Origin: Phytohalomonas tamaricis
GTDB taxonomy: Bacteria; Pseudomonadota; Gammaproteobacteria; Pseudomonadales; Halomonadaceae
Direction: 5' to 3'
Length of the DNA: 64,000 nt
NCBI RefSeq assembly: GCF_003012345.1
Contig: NZ_PVRV01000020.1
Span: 434,001-498,000 of the forward strand
A program made the translations under genes and the position numbers. Below the pieces are notes generated by a model. That model did not search any database. It saw only the letters and a program-made list of their open reading frames with translations, and was not told the DNA's origin. Within the stretch, counting starts at the first letter, position 1. Every line of letters begins with the position of its first letter. Positions 1 to 9,536 of this stretch are shown here, piece after piece.

Positions 1-440
1 CCGAAGAGAATATCCAGCGCTTTGTCGACCGCGCCAAGGATCGAGAAGATCCCTTCCGTCTGATGGGCTTCGGGCATCGGGTATATCGTAATTTCGATCC
101 GCGCGCCAAAGTCATGAAAGAGACGTGTGATGAAGTACTTGGTGAACTTGGTCTGGGTGATGATCCCCAACTGAAAATCGCCAAGCGTCTTGAGCAGATA
201 GCCTTGGAAGATGATTTCTTCATCGAGCGTAAGCTTTATCCCAACGTCGACTTCTACTCAGGCATCATTCTCAAGGCGATGGGAGTTCCCACCAATATGT
301 TTACGGTCATCTTCGCCATGGCACGGACCATTGGATGGGTATCCCACTGGAACGAAATGATTACTAACGGGGTAAGGATCGGACGCCCTCGCCAGCTCTA
401 TACCGGGCAGCCTCAGCGCGACTATCCGGAAAAGAAATAA
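1..440 (+). CDS. gltA: Citrate synthase, C-terminal part (5' end outside window)
   Basis: This is the C-terminal third of type II citrate synthase, which condenses acetyl-CoA and oxaloacetate at the entry to the TCA cycle. The reading frame is open from base 3 without a start, so the gene begins before the window. The stretch [18 protein letters not shown] carries the family's conserved active-site His-Arg region. The following residues ([31 protein letters not shown]) match the standard gammaproteobacterial enzyme to its normal end. A GC hairpin lies about 100 bases downstream. Identification is certain; only the N-terminus is missing. Confidence 0.97.
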   Translation, partial: EENIQRFVDRAKDREDPFRLMGFGHRVYRNFDPRAKVMKETCDEVLGELGLGDDPQLKIAKRLEQIALEDDFFIERKLYPNVDFYSGIILKAMGVPTNMFTVIFAMARTIGWVSHWNEMITNGVRIGRPRQLYTGQPQRDYPEKK

Positions 441-540
441 ATAGCCCAACTGGAATAGCTAATATCTTGGCAACTTGCTTCATCAGCAAGCTGAAAATTA
501 CCAAGACCAAGTGCTTTAAATGTTTGCACGCATCAATGCC

Positions 541-567
541 AGGGCCGCCTTTCGCGGCCCTTTCCTT
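541..567 (+). terminator. Probable gltA terminator
   Basis: A perfect 8-bp stem AGGGCCGC/GCGGCCCT with loop CTTTC is followed by the T-rich tail TTTCCTT. It lies downstream of the citrate synthase stop on the same strand. Confidence 0.7.
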
Positions 568-656
568 ATCTGTCGGCTGGATCTTGACGCCCTTACATTG
601 GTCTTTTGCTACTCATACCTGGCGCTACGCCGCTCGCTTTCAAGAGCACTCCACTG

Positions 657-679
657 TTTTCCACACTTTCTGTGGATAA
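657..679. promoter_or_regulatory. Inverted pair of DnaA-box-like sites
   Basis: TTTTCCACA (657-665) and TGTGGATAA (671-679) face each other across 5 bases. The second is a perfect DnaA box (TTATCCACA on the minus strand) and the first differs at one base. A very AT-rich stretch follows at about 745-805. The gap 441-945 lies between convergent transcripts (gltA and tRNA-Glu) and shows no other feature. Whether DnaA binds here is inference. Confidence 0.35.
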
Positions 680-945
680 CCTAGTGGACAAGCTCTAGAA
701 AACCCTCAGAAATCGCCATGACAAGGGCATTACAGACAGATTGCGCAAAATTTGATCACAATTAACTCATTGATTATAAAGAATTTTTAAAAAAATCTTT
801 AAACGAGCAGGAGTTACGCCACTCTGGAAAGGAGCAGCATCGCAAGAAGGGGAACCGGTGGAAAACTTTTCACATTGTCAAGACTTCAAAGGTGAAAAAC
901 ATGCACACCAATAAAGTATGACGGAATAAAATATGAGGGAGGAAG

Positions 946-1021
946 TGGCGTCCCATAGGGGGTTCGAACCCCTGTTACCGCCGTGAAAGGGCGGTGTCCT
1001 AGACCACTAGACGAATGGGAC
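946..1021 (-). tRNA. tRNA-Glu (anticodon TTC)
   Basis: The minus strand reads GTCCCATTCGTCTAG and ends in GGGACGCCA. Acceptor arms pair (GTCCCAT/ATGGGAC), the anticodon stem CCGCC..GGCGG encloses CTTTCAC, and the T-arm is CAGGGGTTCGAACCCCC. It is 76 nt with an encoded CCA. It lies 10 bases after tRNA-Ala and downstream of gltX on the same strand. Confidence 0.97.
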
Positions 1022-1031
1022 GCAAAAGATA

Positions 1032-1107
1032 TGGTGGAGCCTACCGGGATCGAACCGGTGACCTCGACGCTGCCAGCGTCGCGCTCTCCCAGCTGAGCTA
1101 AGGCCCC
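1032..1107 (-). tRNA. tRNA-Ala (anticodon GGC)
   Basis: The minus strand begins GGGGCCTTAGCTCAGCTGG and ends GGCTCCACCA, with the anticodon arm CGACGCTGGCAGCGTCG giving GGC. It is 76 nt with an encoded CCA. It sits about 100 bases downstream of gltX, with tRNA-Glu next. Confidence 0.97.
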
Positions 1108-1208
1108 GTCTTGCTTGGAGATTTCCCAGCGGGTCATCTCGTGAAGACGGGGCGCATAATACGGAGCGACGGATTAAAGGTCAACCCTTATTGCCCTGCT
1201 TCATGAGT

Positions 1209-2690
1209 TCAGACGATATCACGATATTCCTTCTCAAGTGCCTTGGCCTGTTTCTTGGAAACACCACCAAGCACTTCAATGGCATGACGCAACCGCGCAC
1301 GAGTCATGTCTGACCCCAGAATCACCATAGCATCCATGACTGAAGTCGACGTTTGACTACCCGTGATAGCGACGAAGACCGGCGCCAGGAAGCCTTTCAT
1401 TTTGAGATCGAAATGGTTAGCCAAGACCTTTACCTCACCCAGCAGCGCTTCTTTGTCCCAGCTGCGTAGCACTTCAAGACGCCATAGTAGGAACTGAAGC
1501 AGTTTTACTGTGGTCTCACGTTCGAGCTTAATGCCATCGAAGCTTTGTGCATTGAGAGAGGGCATGCCGGAGAAGAAATGTCCCGCCAGCGGAATGACTT
1601 CAGACAGCGTCTGTACGCGTGGACGCACTTCAGGAATGATCCTTTCGACATATTCTTCATTGAAAGCCCATTGCATGAGCATCCGCAGGAAGCCTTGATC
1701 ATCCAGATCATCACGCAGGTAGACGCCATTCAACCATGTGAGTTTCTCAAGATCGAATACCGGTCCTCCCAGCGAGACACGCTGAATATCAAAATTTGCC
1801 ATCATCTCGTTGAGAGTAAACTTCTCACGCTCATCCGGCATCGACCAACCCATACGTCCCAGATAATTCAGGACCGCCTGGGGCAAATAACCCATACGAC
1901 GGTAATAGTTAATCGAGGTTGGGTTCTTGCGCTTGGATAGCTTGGACTTGTCCGGATTGCGCAGCAGTGGCAAATGGCAGAGCTCAGGCATCGGCCAACC
2001 GAAATACTCATAGAGCAGCTTGTGCTTGGGCGCTGAATTGATCCACTCTTCGCCACGCAGAACATGCGTGATGCCCATTAGATGATCGTCAACCACATTG
2101 GCCAAATGATAGGTTGGCATACCGTCCGACTTGAGCAGGATCTGCGCATCGATCTGTGACCAGTCGAGCTCGATTTCACCTCGCAGCATGTCATTGACGA
2201 TACAGACGCCTTCGGCGGGGATCTTCATACGCACAACGTATGGCCACCCTTCTGCCTCACGCCGCTGCTGCTCTTCCTCTGGCAACGCCAGATCCTGAGG
2301 TTTTAGGGCTACGAACAACCCTTCAGCCTTGCGCGCATCACGTAATTCGTCCAGTTCCTCAGCGGTACGGTAGCACTTGAAAGCGTGACCATCATCGAGC
2401 AATTGCTGGGCATACTGAGTATAGATATCGCCACGCTCACTCTGACGATAAGGACCATGAGGGCCCCCGACATCAGGGCCTTCATCCCACTCAAGTCCCA
2501 GCCAGCGCAGCGAATCGAGAATCATTTGCTCCGATTCGGGTGTCGAACGGGTACGGTCGGTATCTTCGATACGAAGAATGAACTGCCCCCCGTGTTGCCT
2601 GGCAAAGCAAAGGTTGAACAGCGCGACGTAAGCGGTGCCAACATGAGGGTCACCTGTCGGAGACGGTGCAATCCGGGTACGTACAGTCAT
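1209..2690 (-). CDS. gltX: Glutamyl-tRNA synthetase
   Basis: This cytoplasmic class I aminoacyl-tRNA synthetase charges tRNA-Glu with glutamate. At 493 residues it has normal bacterial GluRS length. The HIGH-type signature is [11 protein letters not shown] (about residues 9-19) and the KMSKS-type loop is KLSKR (about 249-253). The N-terminal Rossmann domain is followed by an all-alpha anticodon-binding part ending in [15 protein letters not shown]. The gene runs directly into tRNA-Ala and tRNA-Glu on the same strand, so the enzyme and its substrate tRNA may share a transcript. The divergent neighbour is cydD, across a 175-base promoter region. Confidence 0.98.
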   Translation of the reverse strand: MTVRTRIAPSPTGDPHVGTAYVALFNLCFARQHGGQFILRIEDTDRTRSTPESEQMILDSLRWLGLEWDEGPDVGGPHGPYRQSERGDIYTQYAQQLLDDGHAFKCYRTAEELDELRDARKAEGLFVALKPQDLALPEEEQQRREAEGWPYVVRMKIPAEGVCIVNDMLRGEIELDWSQIDAQILLKSDGMPTYHLANVVDDHLMGITHVLRGEEWINSAPKHKLLYEYFGWPMPELCHLPLLRNPDKSKLSKRKNPTSINYYRRMGYLPQAVLNYLGRMGWSMPDEREKFTLNEMMANFDIQRVSLGGPVFDLEKLTWLNGVYLRDDLDDQGFLRMLMQWAFNEEYVERIIPEVRPRVQTLSEVIPLAGHFFSGMPSLNAQSFDGIKLERETTVKLLQFLLWRLEVLRSWDKEALLGEVKVLANHFDLKMKGFLAPVFVAITGSQTSTSVMDAMVILGSDMTRARLRHAIEVLGGVSKKQAKALEKEYRDIV

Positions 2691-2807
2691 GAATCTCTGG
2701 CCATAGCGGTGATGAAAGATGCCACGATTATACGTGAAGAGATCGTTACCATCAGCCGTTGGCGAGGGATTCTCACTTATTCGTGCGACACTACGTCGCT
2801 ATCATCA

Positions 2808-2838
2808 ATGACATAGTAACGCACTCGGCTTTTATAAT
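2808..2838 (+). promoter_or_regulatory. Putative sigma70 promoter of cydDC
   Basis: A perfect -10 hexamer TATAAT lies at 2833-2838. ATGACA at 2808-2813 is a near-consensus -35, though the spacer of 19 bases is long. Transcription would start near 2845, giving a leader of about 20 bases before cydD. Confidence 0.45.
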
Positions 2839-2865
2839 AGATGCCATCATCAGCTTGGAGTGGAC

Positions 2866-4638
2866 ATGAGCGATTACCCTACGTCACGTCAGTGGTTGTC
2901 CGCCAACGCCCGTCGCGGCGGCATTTGGTCTCATATTGTGGTCATGGCGGCTACTGCCTCGACGCTGCTGCTTTTCGTGCAAGCCTGGTCGATTGCGACC
3001 ATCGCCCAGCGTATGGTCATCGATAGCGCCTCGTTTTCAAGTGTGATAGTGCCGCTGTTGATCTTGCCGCTGGCCTTCATCGCGCGAGGCCTACTGGCCT
3101 GGATCAAGACCGAGGCGGGTACACGAGCAGGCATTCTGGTACGCCAATCGATCCGTCGTGATCTGCTGCACCGTCTTGGCGAACTCGGGCCGCTCTGGGC
3201 ACGACGTCAGCACAGTGCCGCACTGGGTAATCGGGTGTGGGATCAGGTCGACTCCCTGCAAGGCTATTATGCAGATTATCGTCCGCAAATGATTTTGTGC
3301 GTCAGCATTCCGCTGCTTATCCTGGTGGCAGTGTTTCCTCTCAACTGGGCCGCCGGCCTGATCCTTCTGGTAACCGGCCCGCTTATTCCCTTGAATATGG
3401 CCATGGTCGGGATTGGCGCAAAGAATCGCCAGGAGGCGCAGTTCCTTGAAATGACGAGGATGAGCCGACACTTTCTCGACACCTTGCGCGGGCTATCCAC
3501 GCTCAAACTGTTCGGCGTGAGTCGTCACCAGGGCACCATTATTCATGAAGTATCAGAAAACTTTCGCGCCAAGACCATGCGTGTGCTGCGTCTGGCGTTC
3601 CTCTCTTCTACGGTGCTTGAATTCTTCAGCTCAGTCTCAATCGCACTGCTGGCGATCTATATCGGCTTTACCTACCTCGGCCACTTCCATTTCGGTACCT
3701 GGGGGCATGGGCTCGACCTGTTCATTGGGCTCTTCATTCTGATCATTGCTCCCGATTTCTATCAACCGCTACGTGATCTCGGCACGCATTACCACGCCAA
3801 GGCCGAAGCGGAAGCCGCGGCAGAAGATCTTATCCCCATTCTTGAGCGTGACATCGCCACAGTCGAAGGAGGCAGTGACTGGCAGGTGCCTAAAAAGCTG
3901 GGCCTCAGTCTCGACAACGTGACCTGTCGCTACGAGGGCCAGAGCGCACCGGCACTTGACCGGATAAATATTGACATCAGAGCCGGCGAAACGTTGGCCG
4001 TAATCGGCCCAAGCGGGGCCGGCAAAACTACGCTACTCAATCTGCTGATGGGCTTTCTTCCCCCAGAAAGCGGTAGTTTACGCATTGACGATGGCACCTC
4101 CATCGATACGCTTTCATCCGATGCGTGGCAACGCGCCATCGCTTGGGTCAGTCAGCGCCCTACCCTGCTATCCGGCACATTGGCGGACAACCTGCGTCTT
4201 GCCAGACCCGAGGCCACGGATGATGCGTTAAGGGAGGCGCTTGAAGAGGCCGATCTCACTGACTGGGTGCAACGTTTACCGCTCGGACTCGACACCGCCC
4301 TTGGTGATGGCGGCCAACCCGTTTCCGGCGGTCAGGCACGTCGTATCGCGCTGGCCCGCGCGTTCTTAAGAGATTCGCCGCTGGTATTGCTTGATGAACC
4401 TACCGCCAGTCTCGACCGCGATAGTGAAACGCGGGTAATGCGTGCCCTCGGGCGTCTACAGAAGGGCCGTACGGTCATCATGTTGACCCATCGCCTCGAA
4501 CTGCTACAGCTGTCTGACCGCGTTCTGATGCTTGAGCAGGGCAAAGTGCAGGCACTCGATAGCCTTGATGTGCTACGCGCCCCAGGCGGCCCGCTAGCTG
4601 ATCACTTCCTGCCTGCGGAGCATATAATTCATGGCTGA
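2866..4638 (+). CDS. cydD: Heterodimeric ABC exporter subunit CydD
   Basis: This is one half of the CydDC inner-membrane ABC transporter needed for cytochrome bd assembly and reported to export glutathione/cysteine. An N-terminal six-helix transmembrane domain (about residues 1-330) precedes an ATPase domain. Walker A is GPSGAGKTT near 381, the signature VSGGQ is near 486, and Walker B LVLLDEPT is near 506. I chose ATG 2866 because GGAG at 2857-2860 is then spaced correctly; an in-frame GTG at 2860 is the alternative. The stop overlaps cydC by 8 bases, indicating translational coupling. No cydAB is in the window. Confidence 0.93.
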   Translation: MSDYPTSRQWLSANARRGGIWSHIVVMAATASTLLLFVQAWSIATIAQRMVIDSASFSSVIVPLLILPLAFIARGLLAWIKTEAGTRAGILVRQSIRRDLLHRLGELGPLWARRQHSAALGNRVWDQVDSLQGYYADYRPQMILCVSIPLLILVAVFPLNWAAGLILLVTGPLIPLNMAMVGIGAKNRQEAQFLEMTRMSRHFLDTLRGLSTLKLFGVSRHQGTIIHEVSENFRAKTMRVLRLAFLSSTVLEFFSSVSIALLAIYIGFTYLGHFHFGTWGHGLDLFIGLFILIIAPDFYQPLRDLGTHYHAKAEAEAAAEDLIPILERDIATVEGGSDWQVPKKLGLSLDNVTCRYEGQSAPALDRINIDIRAGETLAVIGPSGAGKTTLLNLLMGFLPPESGSLRIDDGTSIDTLSSDAWQRAIAWVSQRPTLLSGTLADNLRLARPEATDDALREALEEADLTDWVQRLPLGLDTALGDGGQPVSGGQARRIALARAFLRDSPLVLLDEPTASLDRDSETRVMRALGRLQKGRTVIMLTHRLELLQLSDRVLMLEQGKVQALDSLDVLRAPGGPLADHFLPAEHIIHG

Positions 4639-6409
4639 TTCTTCTACTCACCACACTCAAAAAGAGACGCTGCGCGAGCTGGCCCCCTACCTGGGCCAAA
4701 TGAAGCCGTTCGCTGGACTGCTCGGCGTTGGCGTCGTTCTCAACCTTATTGCCCTCGCTTCAAGTGTCGGGCTGATTGCGCTATCCGGCTGGTTTTTGAG
4801 TGCCTCGGCGTTGGCTGGACTGACCGTAGCGACAGCGCAGTCCTTCAACTTTTTTCTTCCCTCGGCTGGCGTGCGCTTTTTTGCGCTGGCGCGAACCGGC
4901 GGGCGCTACGGCGAACGAGTCAGCTCGCATGAAGGCACGCTGAGATTATTATCAGCGCTGCGCAAGCGCGTCTATCTCACCATTGAGCCACTCTCGCCTA
5001 CCGCGTTGATGCGCTACGGCAGCGGTGACCTGATGACGCGCCTGACCGCCGATATTGATGCGTTGGATAATCTTTATCTACGCGTACTGACGCCATCGAT
5101 CGTTGCGCTATTCGCCATTATCGGCTGCGGTGTAGTCATTGGTGTGTTTGCACCCATGATCGGCGTATTCGCCGCTATTGCGCTGCTCTTATCAGGTGTT
5201 TTCGGCCCTTGGCTCGCTTGGAAACTGGGGCACGCACACTCGGCACGCTGGCATACGCTTAATGGGCAACTGCGTACGCGCTTGATCGAGCGCCTGGCCT
5301 CTCTACCAGAACTGCTGCTCTATGGCCGCTGGCAAAGCGAGACCGAACGCCTGACGACAGCCCAGCAACATCGGGATGACAAAGAGCGCCAACTCGCCAG
5401 GCTGTGGGGAGGCTCGCAGCTCATTTCCCAGACGCTCCTCGGTCTGACCATGACTATCACGCTGGCATTGGCTGCATGGTTGGCCAGCGAGCAGCGGCTT
5501 GACCCTACCTTGATCGCGCTGATGGGGCTGACCGTATTGGCTTCTTTCGAAGCGATCGCCATGCTGCCGCAGGCATGGCAGAACTTGGGGCGGATTCAAC
5601 GTGCCGCACATCGGCTGAACGATCTTTCCGCTCAGGTGCCAAGCATCGTCTACCCGGAGGAAGACCGTGCGGTACCTGCCGATGCAAGCCTTGTCATCAA
5701 TAATCTTCATGTCGTATTTGATGACGGCACATATGCACTCGAAGACGTCACTCTTTCACTCGCCGCCGGTGAACATTTCGCACTGCTGGGACCTTCTGGC
5801 GGTGGCAAGACAACGCTGCTCAATACCTTGGTCCGTTTTATCGAGCCTGCCCAGGGGCAGCTCAAGCTGGGTGGCGTAGCCCTTGATGACTTAAGTGAGC
5901 CTACCCTGCGCAGAGCCTTTGCCGTCGCGCCACAGGATGTTCACCTTTTCGTTGCCACGTATCGCGAAAACCTGCTGATTGCTGCGCCTCACTCAAGCGA
6001 TGCCGAAATGATCGAACTGTTGCAGGCGCTCGGGCTCGGCGAGTGGCTGGAGAGCCAGCCCCAAGGGCTCGACAGCTATCCTGACGAAGGAGGTACTTCG
6101 CTTTCGGGCGGGCAATTGCGCCGTTTCGGGATTGCCCGTGCCTTGCTCTCTCAAGCGCCGGTAGTATTGCTCGATGAGCCTACTGAAGGGCTCGATACTG
6201 CAACAGAAACGCGTGTGCTCAACGAGATCGAGCGCCGTTGTAAAAACCGCACATTGGTATTGATCACCCATCATCTCAATGGGCTGGGGCGCTTTGATCG
6301 CATCGGTATTCTTGATGAAGGCCGCTTGCTTGAAGTCGGCGCGCCTCAGACACTGCTGACAGATTCTGGCAGCCGCTACGCGGCGCTCAATAGACAAATC
6401 GTGCTCTAA
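4631..6409 (+). CDS. cydC: Heterodimeric ABC exporter subunit CydC
   Basis: This is the partner of CydD in the thiol exporter that supports periplasmic redox balance and cytochrome bd maturation. At 592 residues it matches the family. The N-terminal transmembrane domain has helices near residues 30-65 and 160-185 and another pair around 270-310. The ATPase domain carries Walker A GPSGGGKTT (near 387), signature LSGGQ (near 491) and Walker B VVLLDEPTEGLD. The ATG lies inside the end of cydD. A strong inverted repeat follows 18 bases after the stop, so cydDC is a two-gene operon. Confidence 0.93.
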   Translation: MADSSTHHTQKETLRELAPYLGQMKPFAGLLGVGVVLNLIALASSVGLIALSGWFLSASALAGLTVATAQSFNFFLPSAGVRFFALARTGGRYGERVSSHEGTLRLLSALRKRVYLTIEPLSPTALMRYGSGDLMTRLTADIDALDNLYLRVLTPSIVALFAIIGCGVVIGVFAPMIGVFAAIALLLSGVFGPWLAWKLGHAHSARWHTLNGQLRTRLIERLASLPELLLYGRWQSETERLTTAQQHRDDKERQLARLWGGSQLISQTLLGLTMTITLALAAWLASEQRLDPTLIALMGLTVLASFEAIAMLPQAWQNLGRIQRAAHRLNDLSAQVPSIVYPEEDRAVPADASLVINNLHVVFDDGTYALEDVTLSLAAGEHFALLGPSGGGKTTLLNTLVRFIEPAQGQLKLGGVALDDLSEPTLRRAFAVAPQDVHLFVATYRENLLIAAPHSSDAEMIELLQALGLGEWLESQPQGLDSYPDEGGTSLSGGQLRRFGIARALLSQAPVVLLDEPTEGLDTATETRVLNEIERRCKNRTLVLITHHLNGLGRFDRIGILDEGRLLEVGAPQTLLTDSGSRYAALNRQIVL

Positions 6410-6427
6410 CTTTATATCAATAAAGAC

Positions 6428-6456
6428 AAAGCGCGCCTCATGGTGAGGCGCGCTTT
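6428..6456. terminator. Bidirectional terminator between cydC and the oxidoreductase
   Basis: A perfect 13-bp stem AAAGCGCGCCTCA/TGAGGCGCGCTTT has loop TGG. Flanking A and T bases let it work in both directions, and it lies between two convergent genes. Confidence 0.9.
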
Positions 6457-6514
6457 CATATCTGAATATCTGAACGGCATGCAGACAGCAATGCTATTTG
6501 GAGTTGCCCATTTC

Positions 6515-7492
6515 TTAAGGAATTAGAATAGTCGAGCCTGTAGTGCGTCGGTCGACCAGCGCCTGCTGCGCCTCCCCTGCCTCGCTTAAGCGATAACGAT
6601 GTGACACATTGATATGTACCTTGTCACTGGCCACCATGGAAAAGAGTTCTTCGCTCATCGCTTCGAAGCGCTCTCGCGTATCGGCATAACCTGCCAGACT
6701 CGGGCGCGTCACATAAAGCGATCCCTTCTGGTTGAGAATGGCGAGATTAACACCTTCGACCGGCCCCGATGCATTACCGAAGCTGACCATCATGCCGCGC
6801 TTTTGCAGACAGTTAAGCGATGTTTCCCAAGTGCTCTTGCCAACCGAATCATAAACTACCGGACACATTTCACCGTTAGTTAATTCCTTTACCCGCTCGA
6901 CAACATTCTCTTCGGTGTAATTGATCGTTTCCCAGGCGCCATTTCGCTTGGCAAGCGCCGCTTTCTCCGGCGTCGAAACCGTGCCGATCAGCTTGACGCC
7001 AAGCGCTTTCGCCCACTGACAGGCAATAGAGCCCACACCACCCGCCGCGGCATGAAACAAAATCGTTTCTCCGCCTTGCAAACGGTAGGTTTGACGAAAC
7101 AAATATTGTACGGTCAACCCCTTGAGCATCCCGGCTGCGGCCTGATCGAATCCGACTGCAGCCGGCAATCTGACGACCTTGTCCGCTGGCACGATATGGA
7201 CATCGCTGTAAGCTCCAAGCGGAGCTTGAGCATAGGCTACACGATCACCGACGGCGAGATGCTCGACCTCGCTACCGACAGCGTCAACTATCCCTGCCGC
7301 TTCAGTGCCGAGTCCGGAAGGCAGAGATGCCACAGGATAAAGCCCAGTGCGCACATAGACATCGATAAAATTAAGCCCAATGGCGCGGTTATGCACGCGT
7401 ACTTCCGAGGGCCCCGGCTCGTCCGTTTCGAACCCGACATAATCAAGCACCTCAGGTCCACCCGTCTGGGAAAATTGAATACGTCTTGCCAT
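6515..7492 (-). CDS. NADPH:quinone oxidoreductase (MDR family)
   Basis: This is a zinc-free medium-chain dehydrogenase/reductase of the QOR type, which reduces quinones with NADPH in the cytosol. At 325 residues it has standard length. The N-terminal GroES-like domain includes VRVHNRAIGLNFIDVYVRTG. The Rossmann domain has the QOR signature HAAAGGVGSIACQWAK and a downstream KRNGAWETINYTEENV segment. The C-terminus VDRRTTGSTILIP is typical of the family. A LysR-type regulator gene lies 160 bases upstream on the same strand. The physiological substrate cannot be told from sequence. Confidence 0.9.
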   Translation of the reverse strand: MARRIQFSQTGGPEVLDYVGFETDEPGPSEVRVHNRAIGLNFIDVYVRTGLYPVASLPSGLGTEAAGIVDAVGSEVEHLAVGDRVAYAQAPLGAYSDVHIVPADKVVRLPAAVGFDQAAAGMLKGLTVQYLFRQTYRLQGGETILFHAAAGGVGSIACQWAKALGVKLIGTVSTPEKAALAKRNGAWETINYTEENVVERVKELTNGEMCPVVYDSVGKSTWETSLNCLQKRGMMVSFGNASGPVEGVNLAILNQKGSLYVTRPSLAGYADTRERFEAMSEELFSMVASDKVHINVSHRYRLSEAGEAQQALVDRRTTGSTILIP

Positions 7493-7652
7493 GAAAGCAT
7501 CCTTAATCGATTAGCGATCGTTTGCTGCTGTTTTCATGATGGCCGTTTATATTTATATAGGAAACGTCGGGGCACACCGCAGCCTTCCCAATATCGTTCG
7601 ATAAGACTGTCTGATAATGGAAGGATTACTTATAACGCATGTCATCTCGTAC

Positions 7653-8552
7653 CTAAAGTGCCCCCAGTCGAGTCCCGAACCACTCTGTTAAAAAATCAAG
7701 ATAGCTCCGTGTCTTGTCAGGGAGATAATGGCGACTACGGAACAACACGACCATACTGCCATGCTCATTCCAGTAAGGCTGTAATAGCGGTATGAGCTCT
7801 CCCGCCTCGAGCGCAGCACGCGCGGCAAAGGTCGGCATATAGGCCAGTCCAAATCCCGCTTTAGCTCCCTCAACAACACCCAGCAGATTATTGATCATCA
7901 ATCGTGAATGCGGCTCGACGTCGAGTGGTTGGCCGTTGAGTGAGAATCGCCAATGGGCACCAAGGTCATAATTGCCGTAAAACACAGTGTCGTAACGGGG
8001 TATCTCAAGCGGATGAGTTGGCGGTTCGATACGCGCCAAATAATCAGGAGCTGCAAAAAGTCCATAAACCACTTTGCATAAGGGACGCGACACCATGCTC
8101 GACGGTGGCAACGGCCCCATGCGAATGGCTAGATCAACGCTTTCATCAACCGGATCAAAACGCTGATCCTCAAGCAGGAGCTCAACGCTGATATCAGGGT
8201 AGCGGCGCATAAAGGCAGTGGTAGGCTCAGCGAGATACATATAACCGAACGTCACCTGAGCGCTTACCTTGAGCTGTCCTCTTGGTCGAGATGTCACCGA
8301 CTGAACCTGCGCCTCGGCCGATTCAAGCTCTTCTCGTATGCGTAGGCCATGCTCGTAATAGATCCGCCCAGCCTCGGTCAAATACAGTGATCGAGTAGAA
8401 CGATTCAACAAGCTGACGCCTAACTCTTGCTCCAACGCAGCAACGCGCTTGGATACCAATGATTTGGAAATACCGAGCCGGCGTGCCGCACTGGTAAAAC
8501 TGCCTGCCTTAACCACCTCAACGAAGACTCTGAGCGTATCCAGAACAGCCAT
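7653..8552 (-). CDS. LysR-family transcriptional regulator
   Basis: This is a DNA-binding regulator of 299 residues. The N-terminal winged helix-turn-helix spans about residues 1-60 (DTLRVFVEVVKAGSFTSAARRLG, then KSLVSKRVAALEQELG) and is followed by a periplasmic-binding-type effector domain. The subtype resembles CrgA/AaeR-like regulators (SLLNRSTRSLYLTEAG). It lies upstream of the quinone oxidoreductase on the same strand and reads away from an lrgB pseudogene. Either could have been its target; regulation of the oxidoreductase is inference from position. Confidence 0.93.
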   Translation of the reverse strand: MAVLDTLRVFVEVVKAGSFTSAARRLGISKSLVSKRVAALEQELGVSLLNRSTRSLYLTEAGRIYYEHGLRIREELESAEAQVQSVTSRPRGQLKVSAQVTFGYMYLAEPTTAFMRRYPDISVELLLEDQRFDPVDESVDLAIRMGPLPPSSMVSRPLCKVVYGLFAAPDYLARIEPPTHPLEIPRYDTVFYGNYDLGAHWRFSLNGQPLDVEPHSRLMINNLLGVVEGAKAGFGLAYMPTFAARAALEAGELIPLLQPYWNEHGSMVVLFRSRHYLPDKTRSYLDFLTEWFGTRLGAL

Positions 8553-8624
8553 TATATTCCCTTCTACACGTTTCTATTTGTCATTGTGTCATATATGGAA
8601 ACTTAGGATTTCAATTGTATGCGC

Positions 8625-9309
8625 TTATTCCGCAATCTTTGCTCCGTTATACTTCACTTATCCAGCACTGCTTCCGGTTTCCGTTCTAGAGCTTCCATGA
8701 TCGGCTGACAGGAAAAACATGTAGGTCATCGGGTTGATGCTCGACGCTTACATGATTGCATTGTGGGCTATCACGCTATAGCAAATTAGAGATTGAGGGC
8801 CACTGGATGATCCTGCTGCTTGGCCCAGCGGCAGTGAGACACACGGCGCCACTTTTTGAACAGTTTCAGCAGAGATCAAGCGCCTGATTATTTCTTTGAC
8901 TGTGAGCTGTCTATCTGCAGTTGCATCGCTGCAGGAACCACAGCTGATATCGGCTATTTAATGGACCTTTATCCGCAATGCTTGAATCTCTCGCTCCTAA
9001 AGCTGCCATTACTCCACTAGCAGTGGGTAGCAGCACGAGACTTGGCAGCATTGCGACCCTGACCGTGGGAGTGGTGACTATTATTGGCATTCTTGCCACC
9101 AGTATCACTCCCGGGTTCGCGCACCGGCTACGCTGCACCGAGCCTCGCATACGGGGCTTTGCGCTCGGTATTAATGGGCATGGTGTGTTGACGATGCGCG
9201 GTTTTCCATTAGCCCTCAGGTCGGCGTATTTGCCAGCCTGGCCATGGGGTTCAATGGTGCTTTCAGTGCAGTTGTACTTCCTTTATGCGCCATTGGTTGC
9301 TCTGCCTAG
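8625..9309 (+). pseudogene. Decayed LrgB/CidB-family membrane protein gene
   Basis: Pieces of one LrgB-type protein appear in order but in different frames. YPALLPVSVLEL near 8650 resembles the N-terminal 'HPLLNPVLLS' part. GHWMILLLGPAAVRHTAPLFEQ lies at about 8800-8870. Then RLIISLTVSCLSAVASL and the diagnostic LAPKAAITPLAVG with RGFALGINGHGVLTMRG follow (8985-9215). The end, GVFASLAMGFNGAFSAVVLP, is at about 9222-9281 in another frame with a stop at 9307-9309. At least three frame changes and internal stops show it is dead. LrgB proteins act with LrgA holin-like proteins; no lrgA is visible here. Confidence 0.8.
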
Positions 9310-9440
9310 AGCAACCGGCGCATCTTTTACTGACTGATCACTTCTCGATAGACAGTTACTATTTATATTGCGTTTATCCAAGCGATTTCATGTTATGCGT
9401 CAGCCTCTTTCCTGAACGCTGACACCAAGCATCGGATGCC

Positions 9441-9476
9441 AAGACGCCGCTGAGCCATTTGGCTCAGCGGCGTCTT
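9441..9476. terminator. Strong terminator hairpin downstream of oprB
   Basis: A perfect 16-bp stem AAGACGCCGCTGAGCC with loop ATTT and its exact complement. It lies 60 bases beyond the oprB stop (minus strand) and after the lrgB pseudogene (plus strand), so it can serve both. Confidence 0.88.
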
Positions 9477-9536
9477 ATAGGCAGGGCTAAAAGTTTAGTT
9501 ACTTAACTGGGAAGCCCCCCGGTTCCACCATGAATA

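Noticed and set aside
258-449. Open frame antisense to gltA
   Set aside because: It is a shadow of the strongly conserved citrate synthase frame and has no ribosome-binding site.
752-765. FNR-like site TTGATCACAATTAA
   Set aside because: One mismatch from TTGAT-N4-ATCAA, but it lies between convergent transcripts with no promoter or gene to control.
7052-7795. 247-residue plus-strand frame across the quinone oxidoreductase and LysR genes
   Set aside because: It overlaps two well-defined minus-strand genes and has a shadow-like composition.
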